Source of the DNA: Erysipelotrichaceae bacterium
Lineage (GTDB): Bacteria; Bacillota_I; Bacilli_A; Erysipelotrichales; Erysipelotrichaceae
Length of the DNA stretch: 64,000 nt
Direction: 5' to 3'
NCBI GenBank assembly: GCA_017550145.1
Contig: JAFZQG010000023.1
Coordinates: 1-64,000, forward strand
The notes under the pieces were generated by a model. That model was not told the origin of the DNA and did no database searches. It saw only the letters and a program-made list of their open reading frames with translations. Within the stretch, counting starts at the first letter, position 1. Each line of letters starts with the position of its first letter. Below are positions 28,690 to 36,795 of this stretch, one piece after another. Made by a program: the position numbers and the translations under genes.

Positions 28690-28812
28690 TGTAACATAAA
28701 GGTGCAAGGAAAGTGAGGCCTTGCCGATACTAGCCCCCTAAAATTAGTTGTATCGTATATATTTATCCCCTTAAATAACAAAAAGAAATGCTCCTGTAAA
28801 GGAGCTTTTCTT
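28690..28812 (+). ncRNA. Candidate small structured RNA ending in an intrinsic terminator
   Basis: The region between two divergent genes contains a hairpin GCAAGG/CCTTGC (28704-28724), a second possible arm pair GATAC/GTATC (28726-28754) and a terminator GCTCCT-GTAA-AGGAGC followed by TTTTC (28790-28810). No plus-strand coding gene upstream can use that terminator, because the neighbour at 27.8-28.6 kb runs the other way. The 5' end and promoter are not clear. It does not resemble SRP RNA, 6S RNA or a T-box. Coordinates are approximate. Confidence 0.35.
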
Positions 28813-28816
28813 ATGC

Positions 28817-28822
28817 TAAAAT
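28817..28822 (+). promoter_or_regulatory. Extended -10 six bases from the DUF4015 gene start (leaderless type)
   Basis: TGCTAAAAT (TGn plus TAAAAT) is followed by TTATTT and the ATG at 28829. No ribosome site is present; the hexamer follows directly on the terminator of the candidate small RNA. Confidence 0.55.
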
Positions 28823-28828
28823 TTATTT

Positions 28829-30469
28829 ATGGGTAAGAAAAAGAAAGCTAAAAAAAGACTGATCGTCATCCTGCTGTTCCTGGTGCTTATCGCTCTGGGA
28901 AGTCTGGGTGCACTCATCTATATCAATAAACAGAATAATATTACCGAACCTTATTATCTGGCTTCCGCTGCTAAGGAAATAAATCTTAAAGATAAAGAAG
29001 GAAATGAGGGATCTTTTGTCAGAGGGACCGAGGTCAACATCAAGAGGAAACGTGTTGAAATCGAAGGCAATGAGATGTGCCAGTTTGTCGATAATGATAC
29101 GACTTATTATGTCAGTGAAAGTGATTTAAGAAAAGAACGTAATGACTGTGTTCTGGAAACGGAATTATACGCTTTAAGAGATCACGTCTTAACAAGTGAT
29201 TATAACGATTTCCATATCAGCGGCTGGATCGAAAAGAAAGACCAGTTAAGTATCAGCGGTTTCCATGAATTATTGGATGATGGAACTGTTGATTACTATC
29301 AGGTAAATAATACCGGATACATTTCTTCAAAGTATGTTTCTACCGAGTATTATGAAACAGGTCTTGATTCTTCAATCTATGCGGATCTTTATTATGGTGA
29401 TGGAGGAAGCCCTGAAGCTATCGACTATTATGCCAAGGAAAGTTTTACACCGCTAAGAGAAATGCCTGAAAAGGTTAATGCCTTATATATAAATGCCGAA
29501 GCAGTTTCTGCTGCCGAACAGTATATCGATATCGCTAAACAAACCAGCGGTATCAATGCTTTTGTGGTTGATATCAAAGACTGCTATATCGATACACAGC
29601 TGGCTTATGTCTCTCCTGTAGGACAGGCCTATGCACCTTCAACCGAGAATATTCCTAACAGTTTTGGGACTTACCAGAGTAATCTGAAAAAGCTCAAGGA
29701 TGCGGGTTATTATCTGATCGGCAGAATCACGGCTTTCAAGGATGATTCCTTTGCGATCGATAACCCTGATGAAGCATTGATGTATAACGGTTCTTTATAC
29801 AGTTACGGATCCGTAAAATGGCCAAGTGTCTTTTCCCGCAAGATGTGGGAATACAATGTCGCTCTGGCTTTAGAAGCTGTTGAACAGATGGGCTTTGATG
29901 AGATTCAGTTTGACTATGTGAGACTTCCTGAAGATGTCGAGGATGTCGAATTACGTAATACATACGGTGAGACCAGAGCTGAAGCGGTAACCAAATTCCT
30001 GCGTTATGCGGCGGAGATGCTGCATGATCGCGGTATCTATATTTCAGCCGATGTCTTTGGTGAGACAAGCGGTGATGACTATACCCAGTTCTCGAGTTTT
30101 GTATCATACTATGGACAGTTCTGGCCGGCTATTTCCAATGCGGTCGATGCGATAAGTTCAATGCCTTATCCTGACCATTTTGCACCATATTCCTATGGAA
30201 TTGCCCAGCCGTGGATCGATGTCGGAGAACTGATGTACAGATGGGGCAAAGCAACATATTACGCTCAGGAAAATACCTATGATGCGGCAAAATGCCGTAC
30301 CTGGATCATGGCTCAGAATTCCGATCCGTATGAAGTATATTATGATGAAAGCTTTATAAAAGCCCAGATTGATGGGCTCAGAAATGCGGGCGTCTGTGAC
30401 GGTTATCTGACCTGGAATGCGGCATCCAGTCTTTCCAAATACGAATCTTATATCAGCGCTTTTGATTAG
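28829..30469 (+). CDS. Putative glycoside hydrolase, DUF4015 family, membrane-anchored
   Basis: A 546-residue protein. A Lys-rich N-terminus precedes one membrane helix (about residues 10-30), a beta-rich stretch follows (about 45-190, possibly SH3-like) and residues about 210-545 form a TIM-barrel of the DUF4015 (GHL-like) type with VNALYINAEAV, AFVVDIKDCY and GFDEIQFDYVRLPED. Members are predicted to act on cell-envelope or extracellular polysaccharides, but no activity is established. Its last 17 bases overlap the convergent methyltransferase gene. Confidence 0.85.
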   Translation: MGKKKKAKKRLIVILLFLVLIALGSLGALIYINKQNNITEPYYLASAAKEINLKDKEGNEGSFVRGTEVNIKRKRVEIEGNEMCQFVDNDTTYYVSESDLRKERNDCVLETELYALRDHVLTSDYNDFHISGWIEKKDQLSISGFHELLDDGTVDYYQVNNTGYISSKYVSTEYYETGLDSSIYADLYYGDGGSPEAIDYYAKESFTPLREMPEKVNALYINAEAVSAAEQYIDIAKQTSGINAFVVDIKDCYIDTQLAYVSPVGQAYAPSTENIPNSFGTYQSNLKKLKDAGYYLIGRITAFKDDSFAIDNPDEALMYNGSLYSYGSVKWPSVFSRKMWEYNVALALEAVEQMGFDEIQFDYVRLPEDVEDVELRNTYGETRAEAVTKFLRYAAEMLHDRGIYISADVFGETSGDDYTQFSSFVSYYGQFWPAISNAVDAISSMPYPDHFAPYSYGIAQPWIDVGELMYRWGKATYYAQENTYDAAKCRTWIMAQNSDPYEVYYDESFIKAQIDGLRNAGVCDGYLTWNAASSLSKYESYISAFD

Positions 30470-30986
30470 GCTTACGGATGATATAAGTTATCGGTGAATT
30501 GATCTTATCCTGTGAATAGGTTTCAAGTATCTGAAGCCTATTTTTCTTTATATAGTCATCCAACAGATAATATTCATCCTTACCGCCTTTATGTCCGATA
30601 TAGAAGGTAATGATAATGTATCCGCCATCATTTAATAATTCATATGCTTTCTTAAAGGCTAGCAAAGTATCTTCGGCTTTGGATACTGTATCTTCATCAC
30701 TGTGAGGAAGATAACCGAGATTAAAGATGAATAATCTTACTTTTTCTTTAACATACTTATCGACGTTGATGTGGTTATCATTGATGAATTCCACGTTGTC
30801 ATAGTCTTTAAGTCTTTCTTTACTGCGTCTGATGGCTTCAGCAGATATATCAAAAGCAATAACTTTCTTAGCCAATTGAGCCAGAAGCAGCGTATCATTG
30901 CCGTTACCGGCTGTCATATCGACACAGAGATCTTCTTTACTGACAAGAGGTCTGATGTATTTATGGACGAAGGTATTGTTATTCAT
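30453..30986 (-). CDS. mnmM: YtqB/MnmM-type tRNA wobble-uridine methyltransferase
   Basis: A 177-residue class I SAM methyltransferase. The SAM motif DMTAGNGNDTLLLA is at residues 23-36, an acidic residue ends strand 2 (VIAFDIS), and FNLGYLPHSD near residue 90 is the family signature. Bacillus YtqB was assigned as MnmM, which methylates 5-aminomethyl-2-thiouridine at tRNA position 34 (established knowledge). The partner radical SAM gene overlaps its start by 8 bases, the same ytqA-ytqB pairing as in Bacillus. Confidence 0.87.
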   Translation of the reverse strand: MNNNTFVHKYIRPLVSKEDLCVDMTAGNGNDTLLLAQLAKKVIAFDISAEAIRRSKERLKDYDNVEFINDNHINVDKYVKEKVRLFIFNLGYLPHSDEDTVSKAEDTLLAFKKAYELLNDGGYIIITFYIGHKGGKDEYYLLDDYIKKNRLQILETYSQDKINSPITYIIRKPNQKR

Positions 30987-31917
30987 AGAGTTTACCTTGC
31001 CAGGTATTATTCTTGCGCATCAGCTTATCGATATCGTTGAGGATCGTGGTCTTGTTTAAGACCCATTCAGGGCTGATCAGATCTTCGGCTATAGGATCGC
31101 CGGTCAAGCGCTGTACGACTACCTCCGGTCTTAAGAGTTCAAGCTGTTTTACCACCAGTTCGATATAGTCTTCTCTGCTTATCAGTTCAAACGGTTTTTC
31201 GTTATACATATCACCTAGTCTGGTATTTTTTAATACATGCAGCATATGGATCTTTATTCCATCAAATGGCAGATGATTTATATCTTTTACCGTCTGCAAC
31301 ATGCCTTCTTTATCTTCAAAAGGTAAACCGTTCATCACATGAACACATACTTTTATTCCGGTATTATTCAATCTGTCTAAAGCATCTTTGAAATCTTCAA
31401 AGGTATACTTTCTGTATAATAATTCTCCGACTTCATTATTCGAGGTCTGTAGACCAAGTTCCAGCCAGAGAGGTTTTATTTTACTTATTTCTGATAAATA
31501 AGTAACCGTATCATCCTCAAGACAGTCACATCTGGTGGCGATCGCAATTTCCGCTACTTCATCCATCTTAATAAACGGTTCCAGCATATCCTTAATTTTA
31601 TTTAGAGGACCGTAGGTATTGGAGAAAGACTGGAAATAAGGAATATAAAGTGTATTGGGCCATTTACGGTCCATTACTTTCTTATTTTCTTCGTATTGAT
31701 TAAGAATATCTTCTCTAAAGGCGATATTGGAATCACCGCTTCCTTTATTCGAACAGAAGATACAGCCGCCTGTTCCTTTGGATCCGTCACGGTTTGGACA
31801 GGTAAAACCCGCATCCAGAATGACTTTGGATACCTTGGTGTTATATCTGGTTTTCAGATAATAGTTAAAGGTATGGTAGCGTTTTTCGTTGAACGAATAA
31901 ATAAAAGGATTTTCCAT
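30979..31917 (-). CDS. ytqA: Radical SAM protein, YtqA family (TIGR01212)
   Basis: A 312-residue radical SAM enzyme. The cluster motif CPNRDGSKGTGGCIFC is near residues 36-51, giving the family's longer CxnCxxC spacing; GLQTSNNEV and the KVCVHVMNGLPFED segment follow. The family has been linked to formation of the aminomethyl wobble modification in Gram-positive bacteria (as MnmL, to my recollection), which suits its overlap with the mnmM-like gene. No ribosome site precedes the ATG; a TACAAT lies seven bases upstream. Confidence 0.88.
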   Translation of the reverse strand: MENPFIYSFNEKRYHTFNYYLKTRYNTKVSKVILDAGFTCPNRDGSKGTGGCIFCSNKGSGDSNIAFREDILNQYEENKKVMDRKWPNTLYIPYFQSFSNTYGPLNKIKDMLEPFIKMDEVAEIAIATRCDCLEDDTVTYLSEISKIKPLWLELGLQTSNNEVGELLYRKYTFEDFKDALDRLNNTGIKVCVHVMNGLPFEDKEGMLQTVKDINHLPFDGIKIHMLHVLKNTRLGDMYNEKPFELISREDYIELVVKQLELLRPEVVVQRLTGDPIAEDLISPEWVLNKTTILNDIDKLMRKNNTWQGKLYE

Positions 31918-31924
31918 TAATAAT

Positions 31925-31930
31925 ATTGTA
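31925..31930 (-). promoter_or_regulatory. -10 hexamer seven bases from the ytqA start (leaderless type)
   Basis: On the minus strand TACAAT is followed by seven bases and ATG. No Shine-Dalgarno sequence lies between. It sits directly after the T tract of the upstream transporter gene's terminator. Confidence 0.5.
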
Positions 31931-31931
31931 T

Positions 31932-31961
31932 AAAAAAACGGTGAGTTTTGAACTCACCGTT
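31932..31961 (-). terminator. Terminator of the UMF1-type transporter gene
   Basis: A perfect 11-bp stem, AACGGTGAGTT with AACTCACCGTT (31961-31951 and 31947-31937), followed on the minus strand by seven T residues. Confidence 0.9.
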
Positions 31962-31966
31962 GTATT

Positions 31967-33325
31967 CTACTGAATGTCTTTCTTGGATTCTTCTGACTGT
32001 TCCTGTTTGTCGGCCATTCTGATGAAGACCAGACCCAGGATGAAGAACAGAGCCAAGCTGCCTACAGCAACGTTTATACTCTTGATCGTGAAGCCGAAGA
32101 TATTGAAGACACCGCCGGTTCTGATACCGATCTTCTTGACAACATAGATAACGAAGGAGCCTAAGAAAGAAGCGCCTTTTGCGAAGATATCATAGATACC
32201 GAAGTATTCACCGGAGTTCTCATCCGGAATGATCCTTGAGTAGTAGCTTCTGGAAAGCGACTGGATCGAACCCTGGAAGCAGCCGACACCGAAGGCCAGG
32301 ACAGCGAACTGCCAGAGATGCTGAAGTGTCAGAGCATACAGACATACTACAGTGTAGCCCAGGATACAGATATTGATAAGCGGAACGGTATCATACTTCT
32401 TGGAGAGTTTTGCGAAAACCAGTGAACCCATCCAGGCAACGACCTGCGTCAGTAACAGGAAGATAACCTGTCCGACAGTGTTAAGACCTAAGTCGGTTCC
32501 GAGGTTGATACAGTTATCAATGATTGTTCCGACACCATCGATATAGAGGAAGAAGGCGATCAGGAAGTACAGAACCTTCTTGTCTTCGCTCGCAATTCTT
32601 CTAAAGGTTGCAAAGATCTTGGTGAAAGCCTTGGTGATAGCACCGCGCTCACCTTCAACGTAGTTGATCTGTTTGTAATGGCTAAGTAAAGGCATGGTAA
32701 CGATCCACCACCATACGGCAGTGACACCAAATCCGATCAGTCTGGAAATCGAACCCGGAAGAATCTGCAGCATATCCGGTCCCATGACATAGGCAATCAA
32801 AGCAACAGTAAACGGAATGCATGATCCGATATAGCCCCAGGCGTAACCGTAAGCTGATACGGCATCAGAACGATCATCCGTTGTAACGTCGTTGAGCATG
32901 GAATCATAGAATGTGAGTGATGCCTGATAAGAGATTTTGGTCAGAATGTAGATGATCAGGAATAATGACCAGCTCATGGCAAAACCGTTGATTACACAAC
33001 CGATAACACCGATGGCGACTGAGGTCGAGAAGAAGACCTTCTTGGTGTCTTTGTGGTCGGCGATCGCACCGCAGATCGGTCCGATCAAGGCAACGATAAT
33101 CGTGACAATACTGGTTGCCAGAGCCCAGTAAGCAGTCGCGTTATCACCGCTTATCTGTCCCGGAGCTGTACCGATGGCCAGTGATTTGAACCAGATCGGA
33201 ATGAGCGAACATCCCAGCATCGTAAAGGCGGAGTTACCGACGTCGTAGAGAACCCACGAGAACTCCTGCGGAGTGAGATCTTTGAAAATCTTCGACTCAT
33301 TAAGTTTCTTAAACAAGCCCTTCAT
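31967..33325 (-). CDS. MFS transporter, UMF1/Atg22-like
   Basis: A 452-residue membrane protein with about 12 helices. The N-terminal EFSWVLYDVGNSAFTML and IGPICGAIADHKDTKK, and the later SRSYYSRIIPDENSGEYFGIYD are typical of the UMF1 (vacuole-effluxer-like) branch of the major facilitator superfamily. The substrate is unknown; amino acid or small-metabolite efflux is suggested for relatives. It lies 18 bases downstream of the phospholipase-like gene, with AAGGAGA before the ATG. Confidence 0.85.
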   Translation of the reverse strand: MKGLFKKLNESKIFKDLTPQEFSWVLYDVGNSAFTMLGCSLIPIWFKSLAIGTAPGQISGDNATAYWALATSIVTIIVALIGPICGAIADHKDTKKVFFSTSVAIGVIGCVINGFAMSWSLFLIIYILTKISYQASLTFYDSMLNDVTTDDRSDAVSAYGYAWGYIGSCIPFTVALIAYVMGPDMLQILPGSISRLIGFGVTAVWWWIVTMPLLSHYKQINYVEGERGAITKAFTKIFATFRRIASEDKKVLYFLIAFFLYIDGVGTIIDNCINLGTDLGLNTVGQVIFLLLTQVVAWMGSLVFAKLSKKYDTVPLINICILGYTVVCLYALTLQHLWQFAVLAFGVGCFQGSIQSLSRSYYSRIIPDENSGEYFGIYDIFAKGASFLGSFVIYVVKKIGIRTGGVFNIFGFTIKSINVAVGSLALFFILGLVFIRMADKQEQSEESKKDIQ

Positions 33326-33343
33326 AAATTTAATCTCCTTTAA

Positions 33344-34198
33344 TTAGTTGAAATCAGGTTTATAGTTCAGTTCTTCCTCATAGGAGAGAACCGGTGTTGT
33401 ATCATCAGGTTTTGGATCGAAATTATGCTCAAAGTAATCAGGAAGTTCTTTGTCTTCATTGACAGCTTTAAGGAAATCGTCCACCAGTTCAGGATATAGC
33501 TTTAAGGCATTTTCCTTAAGTTTGTCGATCCTGAGATTGGAATCTCTGCAGGATTCAAGTTCTTTGTCCTGAATCAGAAGATCTGCGTCGGAATCGCTCA
33601 TGAACTTTCTCATTATCTTGTCTTTAGCAAAACGCGCAGTTTTTGTCCGGGAATATAAGGCTCCGATAATAAGTTTCTGTCCCTTGCAGGTACGATAGAG
33701 ATCTTCGGCATTGAACTTGAAGAAACGGGACATGACCTCGGAATCTTTTTTATCAGGTTTTAAGGAAGCTGCTCTGTTGACCGTTCTTATCGCTTTACCA
33801 TCCTGTCTCATCAGATGGGCATCATATTCGGCTTCGATCTTATTGTGCGTTAATGATTTTGTAACGAGATCTTTCTTATTTATATATGCATGAGCCTGGG
33901 AGTCAAAAGCATAATGAGACAGTAGTCCCAGTATATATGCCAGCATCTTTTCCTTGTCTTCGCTGTTTTCCTTATATACTTTTGCACAGTTTCCAAAAAA
34001 AGACTTACCGGTCTCTTGATGCAGACTGTGTCCGTATTGCGGTAATTCGGGATGTTTGAGATCATAGAAAAACACATCCGGCCCATGAACACCGAAATCA
34101 AAGATAGCCCGGTTTTCATGAATTACTTTCTGTAGATTCTCTGGTAAGGTTTCGATACAATCGACACCGAAACGCCAATGAGCATATGTAGTAGGCAT
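33344..34198 (-). CDS. Zinc-dependent phospholipase C family protein
   Basis: A 284-residue protein. PTTYAHWRFG at the start, DFGVHGPDVFFYD near residue 52-64, HSLHQETGKSFF near 77 and GLLSHYAFDSQAHAYI near 111-126 give the His/Asp metal-ligand pattern of the Zn_dep_PLPC family. There is no signal peptide, unlike the secreted clostridial toxins, so a housekeeping or intracellular role is more likely. Probable operon with the UMF1-type transporter. The start region lacks a good ribosome site; a TTAAAAT lies further upstream. Confidence 0.8.
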   Translation of the reverse strand: MPTTYAHWRFGVDCIETLPENLQKVIHENRAIFDFGVHGPDVFFYDLKHPELPQYGHSLHQETGKSFFGNCAKVYKENSEDKEKMLAYILGLLSHYAFDSQAHAYINKKDLVTKSLTHNKIEAEYDAHLMRQDGKAIRTVNRAASLKPDKKDSEVMSRFFKFNAEDLYRTCKGQKLIIGALYSRTKTARFAKDKIMRKFMSDSDADLLIQDKELESCRDSNLRIDKLKENALKLYPELVDDFLKAVNEDKELPDYFEHNFDPKPDDTTPVLSYEEELNYKPDFN

Positions 34199-34234
34199 AT
34201 TTACTAAATATTATTTTAACATAAATTAACATGT

Positions 34235-34240
34235 TAAGAT
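34235..34240 (+). promoter_or_regulatory. Extended -10 six bases from the MGMT-like gene start (leaderless type)
   Basis: TGTTAAGAT (TGn plus TAAGAT) is followed by GGATGT and the ATG at 34247. The GGAT is too close to the ATG to be a good ribosome site. Confidence 0.45.
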
Positions 34241-34246
34241 GGATGT

Positions 34247-34549
34247 ATGTTGAAAGATAAAGTGTACGAATACCTTACCAGAATTCCTAAAGGGAAAGTG
34301 GTTACTTACGGCCAGATTGCTGAAGATCTGGGTAATAAAGGCTATGCCCGCGCAATCGGAAATATCCTTCATAATAATCCCGAACCGATAAGATGTCCGT
34401 GCTTCAAAGTTGTCAATTCGAAAGGCAGACTTGCTGAACATTTCGGTGATAAAGGCGGTATTGAAACGCAAAGAAAAAGACTGGAAGCCGATGGCGTGGA
34501 AGTAATCGATTACCGTGTTGATCTGAATAAATATCAATGGAAAAAGTAA
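34247..34549 (+). CDS. Small MGMT/ATL-like DNA-binding protein
   Basis: A 100-residue protein that consists only of the C-terminal DNA-binding domain of O6-alkylguanine methyltransferases (KGKVVTYGQIAEDLG, then ARAIGNIL). The active-site motif PCHRV reads PCFKV: the acceptor Cys52 is kept, the relay His is Phe53 and Arg is Lys54. True ATL proteins have Trp in place of the Cys. It is thus between a methyltransferase and an ATL, and could flag alkylated DNA for repair or have low transfer activity. Confidence 0.82.
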   Translation: MLKDKVYEYLTRIPKGKVVTYGQIAEDLGNKGYARAIGNILHNNPEPIRCPCFKVVNSKGRLAEHFGDKGGIETQRKRLEADGVEVIDYRVDLNKYQWKK

Positions 34550-34596
34550 TCTGACTATTATATATAAATATAAGGTAAAATAATTAAGAGGTTCGC

Positions 34597-35709
34597 ATGC
34601 GCTATGACATGAAGCTGGACTATGATTCCTTTAATGAAATAGCCGAAGGAAGAAAGTCCCTGGAATTCAGGCTTAATGATGAAAAAAGACAGAAGATTCG
34701 GGTTGATGACCTGATCTTTTTTCATAGAGCGGACAATGAATATGATGTTTTAAAGTGCAAGGTAAAAGCCCTATACCATGCTGACAGTTTTAAGAAACTG
34801 TTTGAAGAACTGTGTGTCGATAAGAACCATGAGGATATGCGTAAATACTATTCGACAGATAGGGAAAAAGAGTATGGTGTCTTGGGTATTGAAATAGAGA
34901 AGTATGATGACCTATATCTTGCTGATGGGCATATGCATCTTGAATACGGACCGCTCAATAAGGAATATGCCTTACGTTTTATTGAAGAAGGTATAAATAA
35001 GGGCTTGGATGAAATCGATATCCTGGATCATACCCACCGTTTCAAGGAATTCGAACCGTGCTATGAACACCTGAGAAAATATTCCGAACAGGATGAATGG
35101 CTCAAACAGCCGACCAAGTTCTGTAATACGCTGGATGATTATTACAAACTGATCGAAGAATTAAGAAAGATGGAATTTCCGATAAAGGTAAAATTCGGTC
35201 TGGAAGTCTGTTATACATCAAATACGGAAGAATTATTAAGAGATATCGTAAAGGATATAAAACTTGATTTCCTGACGGGTGCCATTCATTCCGTAAACAG
35301 TATCCTCTATGATATGTCATTCTCAAAGAAACTCTTATGGGATGTCTATCCTGCAGATGATATCTATAAGTGGTATTACGATGAGGTACTGTCTTTGATC
35401 AAATCAGGTCTGTTTAACAGACTGGCTCATCCGGATCAGATAAAATTGCTCAATATCTATCCTTCATATTCTCTGAAGGAAACCTTCAGAGAGATCGCCG
35501 ATGGATTGAATGAGAAGAAGATGTATGGCGAAAACAATACCGGCATTCATTACCGCTATGGCCATAATGATATCGGTATCAGTGATGAATTACTGAAGAT
35601 CTTCAAAGATAAACAGGTAAGAATGGTCTGTGCTTCCGATGCGCATAAGCCGGAACATGTCGGATCATTAATTCCTGAAGCAGCAAAGCGAAATAAAGGG
35701 GTGCTATAA
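34597..35709 (+). CDS. ASCH-PHP fusion protein, putative phosphatase
   Basis: A 370-residue protein of two domains. Residues 1-105 are an ASCH domain (RKSLEFRLNDEKRQKI and VDDLIFFHRAD), a fold linked to RNA or modified-nucleoside binding. Residues 107-370 are a PHP domain of histidinol-phosphatase (HisJ) type with likely metal ligands in DGHMH (His112, His114), DHTH, FGLEVCY, GAIHSV, LAHPDQ and SDAHKPEH, so the active site looks complete. AGAGG precedes the ATG. serC begins two bases after its stop and serA follows. No histidine genes are nearby. A phosphoserine phosphatase role is an inference from this context only. Confidence 0.85.
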   Translation: MRYDMKLDYDSFNEIAEGRKSLEFRLNDEKRQKIRVDDLIFFHRADNEYDVLKCKVKALYHADSFKKLFEELCVDKNHEDMRKYYSTDREKEYGVLGIEIEKYDDLYLADGHMHLEYGPLNKEYALRFIEEGINKGLDEIDILDHTHRFKEFEPCYEHLRKYSEQDEWLKQPTKFCNTLDDYYKLIEELRKMEFPIKVKFGLEVCYTSNTEELLRDIVKDIKLDFLTGAIHSVNSILYDMSFSKKLLWDVYPADDIYKWYYDEVLSLIKSGLFNRLAHPDQIKLLNIYPSYSLKETFREIADGLNEKKMYGENNTGIHYRYGHNDIGISDELLKIFKDKQVRMVCASDAHKPEHVGSLIPEAAKRNKGVL

Positions 35710-35711
35710 AT

Positions 35712-36794
35712 ATGGAAAACAGAATCTACAATTTTGCGGCCGGACCATCGATGCTGGCGGATGAAGTTTTAAAAGGACTTCATGAAGAACTGCTCAACTA
35801 CAAGGGCAGCGGTATGTCGGTTATGGAGATGTCCCATCGATCCAAGGGCTATCTGGAGATCTTTAATGATACAAAAGATACATTAAGAAGAGTCATGAAT
35901 ATTCCGGAGGAATATGAGATCTTCTTTATGCACGGCGGCGCAACTGGTCAGTTTGCGGCGATTCCGATGAACCTTATGAAAAACGGCAAGGCCGATTATG
36001 TAGTAACCGGTAACTTTGCGAAGAAGGCAGCCGAGGAAGCTTCCAAGTATGGCGAAGTCAATATTGCCTATGACGGTAAGGATAACGGTTATGCCCATAT
36101 TCCAGAACAGAGTGAACTGAAACTTTCTGAAGATGCTTCATACGTTCATGTGTGTGCCAATAATACGATCTTCGGTACGGAATGGAAGAAGTTCCCTGAA
36201 ACCAATGGTATTCCATTAGTGGCGGATATGAGTTCCGATATTCTTTCAAGAAAAATCAATGTTTCCGACTTCGCTGTGATCTATGCCGGAGCCCAGAAGA
36301 ATATGGGTATTGCGGGTTTAGCGGTCGTTATTATCCGTAAGGACCTGATTGGAGAACATGATCCGAAAACTCCGCAGATCCTGGCTTATGATGTTACAGC
36401 GAAAAACGATTCGATGCTCAATACTCCTTCGACATATTCGATATATGTCTTAGGCAAAGTCGTTAAATGGCTGGAAGATCTGGGTGGTATCGAAGAGATC
36501 GAAAGAAGAAATATCGCCAAAGCAAAACTGCTTTATGATTATCTTGATTCCCAGTCTTTCTATAAACCTCATGCAGAGAAAGAAAGCCGTTCAATGATGA
36601 ATGTGACCTTTACCACTCCGGATCCTGAAATGGATGCGCTGTTTGCGAAGAAAGCAACGGAAAACGGTATGAGTAATCTTAAAGGACACAGACTGGTCGG
36701 CGGTATCAGAGCTTCGATCTATAATGCTATGCCTATTGAAGGCGTGGAAAAGCTTGTCGAGTTTATGAAGGAATTTGCGAAGGAGAACGGATAG
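35712..36794 (+). CDS. serC: Phosphoserine aminotransferase
   Basis: A 360-residue PLP enzyme, normal length. NFAAGPSMLADEVL opens the protein, GGATGQFAA binds the cofactor phosphate and AGAQKNMGIAGL holds the PLP lysine (about residue 197). It transaminates 3-phosphohydroxypyruvate to phosphoserine. The gene is two bases from the ASCH-PHP gene and one base from serA. Confidence 0.97.
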   Translation: MENRIYNFAAGPSMLADEVLKGLHEELLNYKGSGMSVMEMSHRSKGYLEIFNDTKDTLRRVMNIPEEYEIFFMHGGATGQFAAIPMNLMKNGKADYVVTGNFAKKAAEEASKYGEVNIAYDGKDNGYAHIPEQSELKLSEDASYVHVCANNTIFGTEWKKFPETNGIPLVADMSSDILSRKINVSDFAVIYAGAQKNMGIAGLAVVIIRKDLIGEHDPKTPQILAYDVTAKNDSMLNTPSTYSIYVLGKVVKWLEDLGGIEEIERRNIAKAKLLYDYLDSQSFYKPHAEKESRSMMNVTFTTPDPEMDALFAKKATENGMSNLKGHRLVGGIRASIYNAMPIEGVEKLVEFMKEFAKENG

Positions 36795-36795
36795 A

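Noticed and set aside
28690..28812. Reading the intergenic structured region as SRP RNA, 6S RNA, T-box or a known riboswitch
   Set aside because: None of the diagnostic motifs of these classes was seen, and the downstream gene appears to start its own transcript.
36775..36795. Seven extra residues at the start of serA
   Set aside because: They lie within serC and the ATG at 36796 has AAGGAG upstream and starts the usual PGDH sequence.
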